Shown: positions 23,930-32,756 of the stretch, in pieces | How positions within the stretch are numbered: the first letter of the stretch is position 1 | Layout: each line of letters opens with the position of its first letter | Source of the DNA: Nocardia aurea | Lineage (GTDB): Bacteria; Actinomycetota; Actinomycetes; Mycobacteriales; Mycobacteriaceae | Direction of reading: 5' to 3' | Assembly: GCF_003123685.1 (NCBI RefSeq) | Contig: NZ_QCYJ01000020.1 | Span: 62,001 to 126,000 of the forward strand | DNA length: 64,000 nt | Translations under genes and position numbers: made by a program | The notes under the pieces: model-generated | Databases searched by the model: none | What the model was told of the DNA's origin: nothing | Seen by the model: only the letters and a program-made list of their open reading frames with translations

Positions 23930-24480
23930 TCGAGTTCCGCAGGTACAACCACACCGAGGCCCGCGAGATCCGCACGCAGGTGCTCGACGTCTTCACCCGG
24001 TCCTATGTCGTCGCGATCGAGTCCGGCGATCCGTTCGACTCACCCAAGGCGTTCGCGGAACGGTTCGACGCCTACACACGCGGCCCCGGTTTCGACCTGC
24101 TCGTCGCCTACATCTCTGGCACCGCTGTCGGTCAGGCGTGGGGCTGGCCGCTCTCGCCCGCGTCCGGGTGGTGGGGTGGGCTGAAGCTCGACGACCCGGC
24201 CGCAGACCATGCCGCATTCACCACGGAGGACGGGACGCGCACATTCGCGCTGTCCGAGATCATGGTGGACGCCGAGCACGCGGGACGCGGGTACGCGCGG
24301 GCTCTGCATGACGAGTTGCTGCGCGCCCGGACCGAGACGCGCGGGACTCTCCTGGTCGAGCCGGACAACGAACAGGCCTACGCGAAGTATCGCCGTTGGG
24401 GCTGGTCGCGGGTCGGAACTCTCACCCCGCATTGGGATCACGCGCCGACCCTGGATGTGTTGGTTCGGCCGCTGGGGTAG
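23926..24480 (+). CDS. GNAT family N-acetyltransferase
   Basis: 184 residues. The GNAT core is visible: 'ALSEIMVDAEHAGRGYARAL' contains the acetyl-CoA loop (a V-x-x-x-x-x-G-x-G-x-A type), followed by 'HDELLRARTETRGTLLVEPD' and 'AYAKYRRWGWSRVGTL'. Substrate unknown. Coupling to the XRE regulator suggests the regulator controls it, or that it modifies a target of the same pathway. Confidence 0.8.
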   Translation: MIEFRRYNHTEAREIRTQVLDVFTRSYVVAIESGDPFDSPKAFAERFDAYTRGPGFDLLVAYISGTAVGQAWGWPLSPASGWWGGLKLDDPAADHAAFTTEDGTRTFALSEIMVDAEHAGRGYARALHDELLRARTETRGTLLVEPDNEQAYAKYRRWGWSRVGTLTPHWDHAPTLDVLVRPLG

Positions 24481-24621
24481 GGGCCCACATCGTGCGGCAC
24501 GAATTGCACACGGTCCGCGATGCTGTCTGGAGCGCGGATTGGCCCAAGAGTTCCGTACTCAGTTGAGCCGACGAACATTTGTTGCCCACAGTGGTGTAGG
24601 GACGGCGACTTCGACCTGACG

Positions 24622-25554
24622 CTAAGAGGCGCGAATGAGGTCGATTATCGGTCCGAGTTCGGTGTTCTGCACGAACGTCTCGATGCGGTCACCGGAAGGT
24701 GGTAGGTAGGGGCGGTATTCCGCGACGGCGAAGACATAGGTCCACGCTCGCAATCGAATCGGGTCGAGGAGTGGGTGGGCGGCGAGTTGATCCAATCGCT
24801 CTTCGATCGTGGATGGTCCGTCTTGAATCGCTACCCAGAGTGCGGCTTCGGCGTTGAGGTCACCTACTGCTCCCAGTGGATCGATGGTCTGCCAGTGCGC
24901 CTGTCCGAGGAGGATGTTCTTGGCTTGGAGGTCTGCGTGGAGGACGACCGGTGTGCGTGTGGTCGCGAGAAGTAGGTCGAGTACGTGCTGTGCCTCGGCC
25001 AGCCGGTCGGGTGCGCCGAATCGGGCCATTGCTGTCGCGTAAGCGGGGTCGATGAAGCGTTGACGCGCCCAGTCCATTCGCATGGCTGTCACTTCGGCCA
25101 GATCACGCAACTGGGGTAGGTCGGCGAGTCCGCGGTGGTGCAGTCGGTTGAGTAGTTCGCCGAACCGAGCGGATTCGACGTCTTCCCCGCCCGGCCAGGC
25201 GATATCGCCGGGTTCGATCCTGGTCATGAGGAAGACACCGCTGTCGGGATTTCGTTCGAGGATGGACGGTGTCGCACCGGTCTGTCCCCATCGCTCCAGC
25301 AAACGCATTTCTGTGGTGCCTGATTGTTCGTCGACGGGGATCTTGAGGACCGCGGCTTTTCCTTGACTGGTCGTGCAGTACACGCAGCACGACATAGCTC
25401 CGCTGTCGGCGACACGGTCCAGTTCGAGTTTCCACCGTTGAGCGTAGCGAGTCAGGCGTTCGGGGAGTGCGTCGAGCCAGGCTCGGCCGTCCTGGTCGCC
25501 TCGCAGGAAAATGATGGCCTTTTCGAGGCGGTCGGGGATGGGAGGGGCGATCAT
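24622..25554 (-). CDS. Aminoglycoside/hydroxyurea resistance-type kinase
   Basis: 310 residues. It matches the APH(6)/hydroxyurea phosphotransferase family: nucleotide-binding 'GKAAVLKIPVDEQSGTTEM' (Lys-Glu pair), 'FLMTRIEPGD', the catalytic Brenner motif 'HADLQAKNILL' (H-x-D-x5-N) and the metal site 'IDPLG'. The family phosphorylates small hydroxylated compounds. It ends a three-gene operon and starts at the ATGA overlap with the aminotransferase. In this setting the substrate may be a product of the neighbouring enzymes rather than a clinical drug. Confidence 0.75.
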   Translation of the reverse strand: MIAPPIPDRLEKAIIFLRGDQDGRAWLDALPERLTRYAQRWKLELDRVADSGAMSCCVYCTTSQGKAAVLKIPVDEQSGTTEMRLLERWGQTGATPSILERNPDSGVFLMTRIEPGDIAWPGGEDVESARFGELLNRLHHRGLADLPQLRDLAEVTAMRMDWARQRFIDPAYATAMARFGAPDRLAEAQHVLDLLLATTRTPVVLHADLQAKNILLGQAHWQTIDPLGAVGDLNAEAALWVAIQDGPSTIEERLDQLAAHPLLDPIRLRAWTYVFAVAEYRPYLPPSGDRIETFVQNTELGPIIDLIRAS

Positions 25555-26681
25555 CGGTTGGGCACCTCCGCGAGTCGGTCTAGGAGTCGATCGATGTCGG
25601 TGTGGTCGTTGTAGATGTGCGTGGATATCCGTAGCAGAGTTCGGCCGGCTGGTGAGGTTCCGACCCACACTCGTACCCCGGCGGGTCCGAGGGTCGACTT
25701 CACGTCGGCGACGGTCGCTCGGTCGAAGAGGAACGATCGCATCCTCGGCGCCCGGTATTGCGATGTCGCTACGGGGTGTATGTCGAGTTGGGACAGCGCC
25801 GAGGTGATCTCGTCGGCGAGTGTCCGGCAGGTGTCGAATCGCCCGCTGTCGTGCCATTGGCTCCATTGTTCGATCGCCGCGGTTATGCACAGTCGAGGCG
25901 CGGGATCGAAGGTGCCGGGCCAGGAGAATCGCTCGATGAGATCGCGGGAGTGCCATGTGAGCGAGACCTCGGGTGGGCGAATCAGCTCGATGAGTGTCGG
26001 TGTGAGCCAGAGGAATCCGAGCGGGCGCGCGGTCGGCAGCCATTTGTGCAGAGTTCCGAACGCCGCGACAACTCCGGGCAACGCGGGTGCCAGTTCGACG
26101 TGGCCTGGCCCGTGTGCCGCGTCCAGCACAACTTGGCCTCCCCTGGTCCTGGACCATTCCGAAATCGGGTCGACAGGTATGCACAGCGCGGCCGATGAGG
26201 AGACCAAGCTCATCTGGAGATACCGGATATCGGTCGTTATGCGGGCGTCCAATTCGGCGAGGAGTTCCTCGACTCCGGGAAAAGGTAGCGCAACCTCGAC
26301 AACATGACAGCGCGCACCGACGCGAGCGCATGCCACCTTCCATGCCTCGACAACTGACGAGTACTCGGTATCGAGCACGACGACCGTGTCGGTGGAACGC
26401 AGCGGCAGGGAGCCGATGATCGCTGCGGCTCCGGAGGTGGCGTTCGAGCACAGGGCGATTCGTTGGAAATCGAGCCCCAAGAACGTCGCCACCTCCGCGA
26501 CGCTGCGGCGGAGCAGATCACGCAGTTCTGCGCCGAGGAATCTGGTCGGATCGGATTCGATGTGCCGCCGTACCTTCTCGGCTTCGCTCGCGACCCGGCG
26601 CGAGGTGATGCCATAAGAGGCGTGGTTGAGCTGCACCAGATCCGGGTCGAGGAAGAAATCCTCGTAGGCGCAGGGATTCAC
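25551..26681 (-). CDS. Class V PLP aminotransferase-like enzyme
   Basis: 376 residues. This fold-type I enzyme has an N-terminal 'LNHASYGITSRRV', 'NATSGAAAIIG' (phosphate cup), 'VVLDAAHGPGHV' (cofactor-ring Asp) and the Schiff-base Lys in 'FGTLHKWLPTARPLGFLW'. The pattern is that of isopenicillin N epimerase/cysteine desulfurase-like proteins; no desulfurase Cys loop is evident. Overlaps on both sides by 4 bp with the ATPase and the kinase, so all three are co-translated. Confidence 0.8.
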   Translation of the reverse strand: MNPCAYEDFFLDPDLVQLNHASYGITSRRVASEAEKVRRHIESDPTRFLGAELRDLLRRSVAEVATFLGLDFQRIALCSNATSGAAAIIGSLPLRSTDTVVVLDTEYSSVVEAWKVACARVGARCHVVEVALPFPGVEELLAELDARITTDIRYLQMSLVSSSAALCIPVDPISEWSRTRGGQVVLDAAHGPGHVELAPALPGVVAAFGTLHKWLPTARPLGFLWLTPTLIELIRPPEVSLTWHSRDLIERFSWPGTFDPAPRLCITAAIEQWSQWHDSGRFDTCRTLADEITSALSQLDIHPVATSQYRAPRMRSFLFDRATVADVKSTLGPAGVRVWVGTSPAGRTLLRISTHIYNDHTDIDRLLDRLAEVPNR

Positions 26682-29080
26682 GAGGCGACGCCGTCGTTGC
26701 TTCGTACCGCCCGCAGTTGCGGCAGGCTCGGTACGTCGAATCGGAAGATCGCGTCGGCGGCGTGCGCGTCCTCGGGTGCCACGTGGAATTCGGTGATGGC
26801 GAAACCCACTGGATCCCAGTCACGTGACCTGGCGTCCAACACGCGCAGGTTGTTCGCGAGTCGTGTTCGTCGCTCGGGAGAGAGAAATTCTGTCAGGCAC
26901 ACATCCCGCAGGTGCGCGAGCAGCCGCTGTCCGGCGATCGCGCCGTGCACTGCTTCCAGTTCGTGGATCTGACAAGCCAGGGTGGCTTCGGCCCGTCCCA
27001 GCGAACCGGGAATGACGAGGTCGACATATTGGGCGAAAGCCTCGGCGGCTTCGGGGTAACGATGTTGTAGAGCGTGCACTCTGCTCGAGTCACGCAGGTG
27101 GGGCGGGTTCTCGCTGGCGACTCCGCTGTTGCCCGACATGCGAGCCAATTCATCGAGCAGTTCCCGGGATCGGCCCAGTTCCAGGCACGCCATGGTCTTC
27201 TTGCTCAGCCAGTGCAGTGCCTCGTACTCGGCGTAAGGGTGTCCGGTCGAGCGGGCGGCTTCGATCGATCGAGTGAGCCATTGCTCGGCGCTGGCCGAAT
27301 CGTAGGCCGCCAGGTGGGCCAGGCCTCGATGCCCGAACGCCCTGGATCGCACTTCCGCGTTGACGGTGAGAGTCGCGACCCTCTCACACAGGTCGATGCA
27401 CAGTGCGGCGTCCTGCACCGGGCCACAGAGTGCGACCTCTGCCCGGAGCATGGTCGCTTCGGCGAGGATCTCATCGGCACCGATATAGGTCGCGACGAGT
27501 TGATCCAGTACGTGGACGGTTTCGTCCCAACGGCCGGTCATGCGCAGGTTGCGCGCCCACAGCAGTCGGAAACGAGCTTCGTCTTCACCGGTGGCCACCG
27601 CCGACGCGAGGTGGGTCAGGGCGGCCGCGCAGGCGTCGGTGGCCCCCAGGTGTTCGCCTTGGGCGGACAGAGATTCGGCCAGTAGCGCGAAGTTCTCGAA
27701 CGAAGGTGCGTGCTCGACCGCGATCCTGGCCAGGTCGCATGCTTTGGACACCGCACCGAGCGCGAATTGCCGACGCGCCGCGACCGACGCCAGCGCCCCG
27801 GCTTTCACCCTGTCCCGCGCGGCCGCGGCGACCGCGGCCGCGCGCACATGCGTTTCGTCGTCCCAGTCCGGTTCGGATTCCAGTATTTCCAGCAGACGGG
27901 CGTGGTGGCGCCGCCACCGCGGCGCGTTCGATGCGCCGCGTTCACGCAGGATCTGCGCGAACAGGGGGTGGTGGATCAGATATCGGTCGTGAGCCCCGCG
28001 TGGTTCGGCTGGGCGGACCAGCCGGTGTTCCTCGAACAGCACATGCAGACGTTCGTACACGTCATCGACGTCCACGCGCGCGAGGCGGGCGAGGTACTCG
28101 ACTTCGAAGCTGTATCCGACCAGTGCCGCGATCTCGAGCAATCGCTGATCCGCGCCGTCGAGATAGGAAAGTCGCTCCTCCAGAACGGCGGTGATCTGCT
28201 GCGGCGCCTTGCCGTGCGCCTGATCACCCAATCGCACCAGCGACTCGGCGAACAAGGGATTGCCCGCGCTCAGCCGCACGATTCTCGACACGATGTGCGG
28301 CGCCACCGGACCTTCCCCAGCCGCTTGGCGGATCAACTGCTCTGTGTCGGCGTTCGACAACCGCGGAAGGTCGATCAGCACCGTCTCGGGCCGGTATCGG
28401 CACAGGCGCAGCACAGCACGCTGCAAGGGATGTGTCTGCTCGCCCGAATGTAGATGGTCGGGGCGATAGGCCAGCACCATGATCAACGGCCCGTCGACGC
28501 GCAGCGCCATGGTGGTCAACAGATCGATCGTGGCGGTATCGGCCCAGTGCAGGTCATCGAGCACGAGCAGGACGGGTCCGGCGGACACGAGATCCTCGAC
28601 GAGACGGAGCAATTGATCGAGTCTGCTGTCGATCTCGGATGAACCTCGCCCCGACGCCGCGTAAGCCTGACCGGTCCGTACTCCGGCGGCGAGCAAGTGC
28701 CCCACGACGGGAACCGATTCGATCCAGTCCGGCGCGTGCTGCCGAAACGAGGACGCCACCCGCCCCAGCCGTCCCGCTCCCGAGCGCTCCGCCGACGAGG
28801 TCAACGATCGTAGGCACTCGCGAACAGCCTGAAACGAGTCCGAGGCAAGCGAATTCAACATCGCCTGCCCATACCCCGACAGCAATCCGGTCCCGTGGTG
28901 GCGTTGAACTGCTCGATACGCGAAGTTCTGAAGCAGGCTCGTCTTGCCGACCCCTGCCTCACCCCGCAGAACGAACACCGCGCTGCTCTGTGACGCGACG
29001 GCGCTGTCGACATGCTCGAGCAACATCGCCAGTTCGTCGGTCCGATCGACCAGCGCAGGTGGCTCAACCAACCGTGACAC
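26678..29080 (-). CDS. STAND-like ATPase with helical repeat domain
   Basis: 800 residues from a GTG with AGGGGG upstream. An AAA_16-type NTPase domain at the N-terminus has Walker A GEAGVGKT (40-47), Walker B 'LLVLDDLHWAD' and a following 'LIMVLAYRP' sensor strand. A winged-helix-like part follows, and residues ~400-750 are TPR-like helices ('YAEYEALHWLSKKTMACLEL'). This is the body of LAL/MalT-type regulators but without the C-terminal LuxR HTH, so it may act through a partner or as a signalling or defence STAND protein. It heads the operon with the aminotransferase and the kinase. Confidence 0.8.
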   Translation of the reverse strand: MSRLVEPPALVDRTDELAMLLEHVDSAVASQSSAVFVLRGEAGVGKTSLLQNFAYRAVQRHHGTGLLSGYGQAMLNSLASDSFQAVRECLRSLTSSAERSGAGRLGRVASSFRQHAPDWIESVPVVGHLLAAGVRTGQAYAASGRGSSEIDSRLDQLLRLVEDLVSAGPVLLVLDDLHWADTATIDLLTTMALRVDGPLIMVLAYRPDHLHSGEQTHPLQRAVLRLCRYRPETVLIDLPRLSNADTEQLIRQAAGEGPVAPHIVSRIVRLSAGNPLFAESLVRLGDQAHGKAPQQITAVLEERLSYLDGADQRLLEIAALVGYSFEVEYLARLARVDVDDVYERLHVLFEEHRLVRPAEPRGAHDRYLIHHPLFAQILRERGASNAPRWRRHHARLLEILESEPDWDDETHVRAAAVAAAARDRVKAGALASVAARRQFALGAVSKACDLARIAVEHAPSFENFALLAESLSAQGEHLGATDACAAALTHLASAVATGEDEARFRLLWARNLRMTGRWDETVHVLDQLVATYIGADEILAEATMLRAEVALCGPVQDAALCIDLCERVATLTVNAEVRSRAFGHRGLAHLAAYDSASAEQWLTRSIEAARSTGHPYAEYEALHWLSKKTMACLELGRSRELLDELARMSGNSGVASENPPHLRDSSRVHALQHRYPEAAEAFAQYVDLVIPGSLGRAEATLACQIHELEAVHGAIAGQRLLAHLRDVCLTEFLSPERRTRLANNLRVLDARSRDWDPVGFAITEFHVAPEDAHAADAIFRFDVPSLPQLRAVRSNDGVAS

Positions 29081-29119
29081 GCATCCCCCTACCGATGTCG
29101 GCTGTGCACTAGGAGGATT

Positions 29120-29260
29120 CTAGATGATCGAGTCCAGGGGGCGCCGGTGCTCCACGCCGCCACACACCACATCGCCCACGACCGCCTCGTGTCCGATAGG
29201 CAGTGAAATTTGCTGCACACCAGACAATTTGACGAGGATATTCGGGACGTCCTGGATCAT
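29120..29260 (-). CDS. Small protein or 3' half of a frameshifted gene
   Basis: 46 residues from an ATG that overlaps the stop of the preceding frame as ATGA. It starts MIQDVPNILVKLSGVQQISL and ends RRPLDSII with strong GC3 bias. Coding bias continues upstream of this ATG in the same frame ('RILSADDTIA'), so this may instead be the 3' part of a gene shifted by an indel near 29290. No family recognised. Confidence 0.4.
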   Translation of the reverse strand: MIQDVPNILVKLSGVQQISLPIGHEAVVGDVVCGGVEHRRPLDSII

Positions 29261-29430
29261 GGCGATGGTATCGTCGGCGCTGAGGATCCGAGGTGGCGGC
29301 GGGCTCGGCGCTGGTCGCTGGTTCGCCCATAGGTAACCTGCAACAGAATTCTGAGTCGGGCCGAGGCCCAGCGGTCCGCGACGCTTTCCGGAGTGGGCCA
29401 CAGCCATTCGACATTGCCCTGCGCATCCAT
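29257..29430 (-). CDS. Small protein or 5' half of a frameshifted gene
   Basis: 57 residues from an ATG (MDAQGNVEWLWPTPESVADR). The frame stays open upstream to a TTG at 29532 that overlaps the YbaB-like stop. The first ~35 codons look coding; the last ~20 are Arg/Pro-rich and look like out-of-frame sequence. See the 46-residue frame that follows. Confidence 0.35.
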   Translation of the reverse strand: MDAQGNVEWLWPTPESVADRWASARLRILLQVTYGRTSDQRRARRHLGSSAPTIPSP

Positions 29431-29528
29431 ATCAGCTATTCGGCACCGCGGCCGCTGGGGCTGGGAGCCAGTACGCAGGAGCCCCAGAAATGACCATGAT
29501 GTCACCGTCGGCTCGGGTAGCGCTGTTG

Positions 29529-29960
29529 TCAACTGTTCCAGCCCTGAGTGTTTCGACGTTCGTAGTACGCGTCGTCAGCAGCCTGGATTTCGTCCTCGCT
29601 CATCTGACCTCGCGGTTCTGGCTTCTTGCGGTCGTGATCGCCCCGGAGTTCTTCGATCCCGGCCCGCAGGCGCGGGTCCACGCCCTGGAGGAGTTGTTCG
29701 ACTTTCGTCGCGGCGTCGGCGCGAGCACGGCGGTGACAATCGAGCAGCGCGCTGCTCAGTTGGGTGGAGGACCATTGCATCGCGCCGGGCGCGATCTGTA
29801 GCGAGGTGATCTCGCCGGTGACGTCGACTTCCACGGTGAGGCCGCGAATCTCACTGCGCCCTCGAATCTTCGACGCGGCATCGGTGAGTTTCACTGTGCT
29901 GGCGCGTATTTCGTCGAGCTGGTGTTGTAGTTGTCGTTCCCAGTCCGACAGATTGGTCAT
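29529..29960 (-). CDS. YbaB/EbfC-like protein of the type VII cassette
   Basis: 143 residues. 'DWERQLQHQLDEIRASTVKL' (coiled coil) then 'GRSEIRGLTVEVDVTGEITS' and 'MQWSSTQLSSALLDCHRRAR' is the YbaB-family layout seen in the proteins that accompany Esx genes in Nocardia and mycobacteria. In ESX loci such proteins are thought to act as nucleoid-associated or chaperone-like factors. ATGA overlap with the ankyrin gene. Confidence 0.7.
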   Translation of the reverse strand: MTNLSDWERQLQHQLDEIRASTVKLTDAASKIRGRSEIRGLTVEVDVTGEITSLQIAPGAMQWSSTQLSSALLDCHRRARADAATKVEQLLQGVDPRLRAGIEELRGDHDRKKPEPRGQMSEDEIQAADDAYYERRNTQGWNS

Positions 29961-30415
29961 GGGGCTGTGTCGGAGTCGTCGAGCAGGTCCGCGAACACTG
30001 CTCGGATGTGCGGTTTGTTGCTGACGCTCGCGATGCGGGACAGCGGTGAACTGCCCTGTCGGTTTTCGATGGTCGGATCCCCGCCCCGGTCACGCAGTAG
30101 TGCGATCACTTCGGGGCTGGTCCAAGGGCTGCGGACCGCATACATGAGCGGGGTGTTGCCTTCGTCGTCGCGGGCGTTGACTTCGGCACCGGCGTCCAGC
30201 AGTACCCGCACGGTTTGGACTCCGTCGTATTGGGCGGCACCGTGTAGCGGTGTGACTCCAGCGTTGTCGCGGTCGTTGGGGTCTTGTCCGCCTGCGATCA
30301 GTTCGGCCACCTGATCGTGGGTGGTGCCGCTGCTGTCGGCGGCGGCGTAGTGCAGCGGGGTCCGGCCGCCCTCGTCGCGTGCGATGGCGGGTTGCTTGTC
30401 CTTTTTCTTCCACAT
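29957..30415 (-). CDS. Ankyrin-repeat protein, probable immunity protein
   Basis: 152 residues with three or four ankyrin repeats ('GRTPLHYAAADSSG', 'GVTPLHGAAQYDG', 'GNTPLMYAVRSP', 'SSPLSRIA'). It lies 18 bp downstream of a polymorphic toxin gene. Ankyrin immunity proteins are a known class in toxin cassettes; they bind and block the nuclease. The assignment rests on this position and on the repeat content. Confidence 0.75.
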   Translation of the reverse strand: MWKKKDKQPAIARDEGGRTPLHYAAADSSGTTHDQVAELIAGGQDPNDRDNAGVTPLHGAAQYDGVQTVRVLLDAGAEVNARDDEGNTPLMYAVRSPWTSPEVIALLRDRGGDPTIENRQGSSPLSRIASVSNKPHIRAVFADLLDDSDTAP

Positions 30416-30433
30416 AGCCGGTGTCCCCTTGTT

Positions 30434-31852
30434 CTACTTCGGCATTTCGTTGCGGTGGCTGGAGTTGCCGGGCCGGTCCTCGATCCGGAAGTGTTTGGGA
30501 TCGTTGTAGTAGTCGCAGTATTCCTTCCATGTCATCGGGGGGTTGCGCCGCAGCGCCTCATCACGCAGTCGCCAGTTCTCGTGCCCGTAGATGTGCCCGT
30601 ATTGCGGGGTGCCGTCGACAGGATATTTCACGCCGTTGGCGCCCAGGTAGTAGTCGCCTTTCGCGTCCTTGGGCAGCGCGGTGATCGCGGCGTCGTCGTA
30701 CTTGCCCGTGACCGGGATCAGCACTTTGTCGTCAGTGGCGCTGATGTAGTACTCCCGCCCGTTCACCGTCGTCGTATCGGTGGCGGCATTCACGGTGTCT
30801 TTGGTCGATTTACGCAGATACGGGCGTCGCGCCAGCAGGTTCAGGTCGAACTGGGACAGCGGATTGACCATCCCGAGCGATTCCGCGGTCAACAGACTCG
30901 CTTGCGAGGTGATCAGTGGCGTGAGTTCTTCGATCGACCGGAGGAACGCACCACTGGCGGCGATCACCGGCAACCCGGACGTTTCCGCGGTCAACGCCAA
31001 CGCACGGATAGTGGCCGCGATCCGCGATCCCACGACCGCGGCGCGGGCGGCGAGCGCTCCATTGCCGGCGAAGATCGAGAGACCGAAGGTGAACTCGGCC
31101 GCCGCCAACGAGACAGCTTCCCCCGCGACCCAGAGCGCGGCGAAGGAACCGAGTTCCTTCAGGATCTTCTCGTGGGCGTCGGTGACGGCGATGGAGTAGT
31201 CGACACATCCGTGCGCCAGGGTCATGAACTGCGCGGCCAGGGCCTTGCCCTGAGTTTCGAGCAGGGTGATCTGGTCGAGGATCTGTTGGACCTCGGGGGT
31301 TTGCTGATTTCCGATCGCGTCGCGGGCGGGCTGGAAGTTCAAGTGGGTGTTGAGTTGCTCGGCGCACCAACTCCATCCGGTCCCGGCATCGGCGAGGGTA
31401 TCGGTCTTGGCGTTGGGCCATACCTCGCCCTGGACATAGTCGACGATCTTGTCCCACCACGACGGTGTCCCCGAATCTCCTCCGTACAGGTTCGGGATCT
31501 CGGGGCGTTTCATCCACTCCAACGACCCCGGCGGGAACGCGATGTCATCGGGTGCGCCACCGATCACCGATAGCTGGTTGGCGTTGGCGTGATTGGCTGC
31601 GGTCGCCTGCAGCAGATCGTGCATCTGTCCGATCGCGATCACATACGACACCGCTGCGTCGACGGCGTCCTGGGCGACCGGGTCGTAGTTCGACGACCAT
31701 TTCGTGCCGATCCGGTCGGTGCCCGCGCATCCACCACAGATCTGCAATCGCGCGAACAGGGTGTTCATGTCTGCGCGGGCGTAGAGCCAGTTGTTCTTGA
31801 TCGACTCCGCGGCTTGGCGCAATTCGTTCGGTGTGACGATGACCGGTGTCAT
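30434..31852 (-). CDS. Type VII-secreted toxin with C-terminal GH-E nuclease
   Basis: 472 residues starting MTPVIVTPNELRQ at a TGATG overlap with the WXG100 gene. The N-terminal ~100 residues are helical with Esx-like features ('NELRQAAESIKNNWLYAR'), a long helical middle with Ala-rich hydrophobic stretches follows, and the C-terminal ~90 residues form the toxin. 'GHIYGHENWRLRDEAL' carries the Gly-His-Glu signature (about 423-425) of the HNH/Endo VII GH-E family, with 'WKEYCDYYNDPKHFRIED' and a final 'SSHRNE' (His ~466). It probably cuts nucleic acid in competitors. Adjacent ankyrin gene is the likely immunity. Confidence 0.8.
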   Translation of the reverse strand: MTPVIVTPNELRQAAESIKNNWLYARADMNTLFARLQICGGCAGTDRIGTKWSSNYDPVAQDAVDAAVSYVIAIGQMHDLLQATAANHANANQLSVIGGAPDDIAFPPGSLEWMKRPEIPNLYGGDSGTPSWWDKIVDYVQGEVWPNAKTDTLADAGTGWSWCAEQLNTHLNFQPARDAIGNQQTPEVQQILDQITLLETQGKALAAQFMTLAHGCVDYSIAVTDAHEKILKELGSFAALWVAGEAVSLAAAEFTFGLSIFAGNGALAARAAVVGSRIAATIRALALTAETSGLPVIAASGAFLRSIEELTPLITSQASLLTAESLGMVNPLSQFDLNLLARRPYLRKSTKDTVNAATDTTTVNGREYYISATDDKVLIPVTGKYDDAAITALPKDAKGDYYLGANGVKYPVDGTPQYGHIYGHENWRLRDEALRRNPPMTWKEYCDYYNDPKHFRIEDRPGNSSHRNEMPK

Positions 31853-32148
31853 CAGGGCCACATCTTCTGATTCACACTGATCGCGGTGCTGTAGTTCGTG
31901 TGTGCGCGGCGAGCCACTTCCTTGAGTTCGTCGAGGTTTTCGGCCATCTCGTCCACGCCCAGCGCCCATTGCTCGTGCGCGGCGCGTTGCGCGGTCGCTG
32001 CCTCGCTCGACCAGCTCAGGTGTAGTTCGGCGATATGGCGGTCGACCTCGCCCAACCAGTCCCCCACGTCACGACCGAACTGCTCCATCGTGGTGATCGC
32101 GGCATCGAGTTGTTCGAGATCCACCCGGAATCGGTCATCGCCGGTCAT
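31852..32148 (-). CDS. WXG100 family protein (Esx-like)
   Basis: 98 residues from the ATG at 32148. It forms a helical hairpin with the turn at 'LHLSWSSEAATAQ', a W-x-S variant of the WXG motif. WXG100 proteins dimerise and carry toxins to the type VII secretion system. TGATG overlap with the toxin and ATGA overlap with the second WXG100 gene. Confidence 0.8.
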   Translation of the reverse strand: MTGDDRFRVDLEQLDAAITTMEQFGRDVGDWLGEVDRHIAELHLSWSSEAATAQRAAHEQWALGVDEMAENLDELKEVARRAHTNYSTAISVNQKMWP

Positions 32149-32471
32149 GGCAAATCCAGGCTGCTCAGCCCGGTGAAGGCGCCGCTGTTGGTCGAGTCGC
32201 GCAGCTCGTACTGATTGGCGGCCTCGGCCAGGGATGTCGCCGAGGTTTCCAGTGCCGCGATGACTTTCTCGGCACCGGCCTTCCACTCCACCCATGACTC
32301 GTCGTAGGCGCTGGCTGCTGCTCCTTGCCAGCCGTCGGCGAGTAGTTCTTTGCCGATGGTGTCGTCGAGTTGCGTCAGCTGATCTCGAATGACCTGCGCC
32401 TTGCCTGCGGTGAACCTGGCCGCCTCACGAAGCCGATCGACCTCGACGTGGAGTTCGTCGGACACACCCAT
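32145..32471 (-). CDS. WXG100 family protein with canonical WQG turn
   Basis: 108 residues; ATG at 32471 preceded by GGGGGAGAGGG, and GTG at 32465 is an alternative. The helical hairpin has 'DGWQGAAASAYDESW' in the turn. It is first in the toxin cassette, so the promoter should lie at 32480-32600. Expected to form a heterodimer with the next protein for secretion. Confidence 0.8.
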   Translation of the reverse strand: MGVSDELHVEVDRLREAARFTAGKAQVIRDQLTQLDDTIGKELLADGWQGAAASAYDESWVEWKAGAEKVIAALETSATSLAEAANQYELRDSTNSGAFTGLSSLDLP

Positions 32472-32756
32472 CCCTCTCCCCCTCGCGGTGCAGATCGCCC
32501 ATGAACTATAGGACGCGGCATCCGGCGAATCGGTTCCCGCACACACGCGGTCGACCTACCGCCTGTGATACCTGCGAGTGCCGCTAGGCACGCCGGTCAG
32601 CCTCTGGCAAGTCGGTCGCAGACCCGATACCGGCGTACACGAGATCTCAATACGCTGCGACTATCGGCCCGTGCCGCGTCCACCGGTAGATCGAGGTCTC
32701 GCAGGTCAGGTGTTCGGTTCGAATCGGCACCACCGTCGACATGTCAGGAGTCAATC

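Noticed and set aside
26678..29080. LAL-type transcription regulator call for the large ATPase
   Set aside because: The C-terminus lacks the LuxR helix-turn-helix, so I describe it as a STAND-like ATPase rather than a transcription factor.
32640..32745. tRNA-like 3' fragment (GGTTCGAATC and a CACC end) before the secreted DUF2690 gene
   Set aside because: T-arm pairs poorly, and no consistent acceptor, D or anticodon arm could be folded. Kept only as a possible chance match or old attachment relic.
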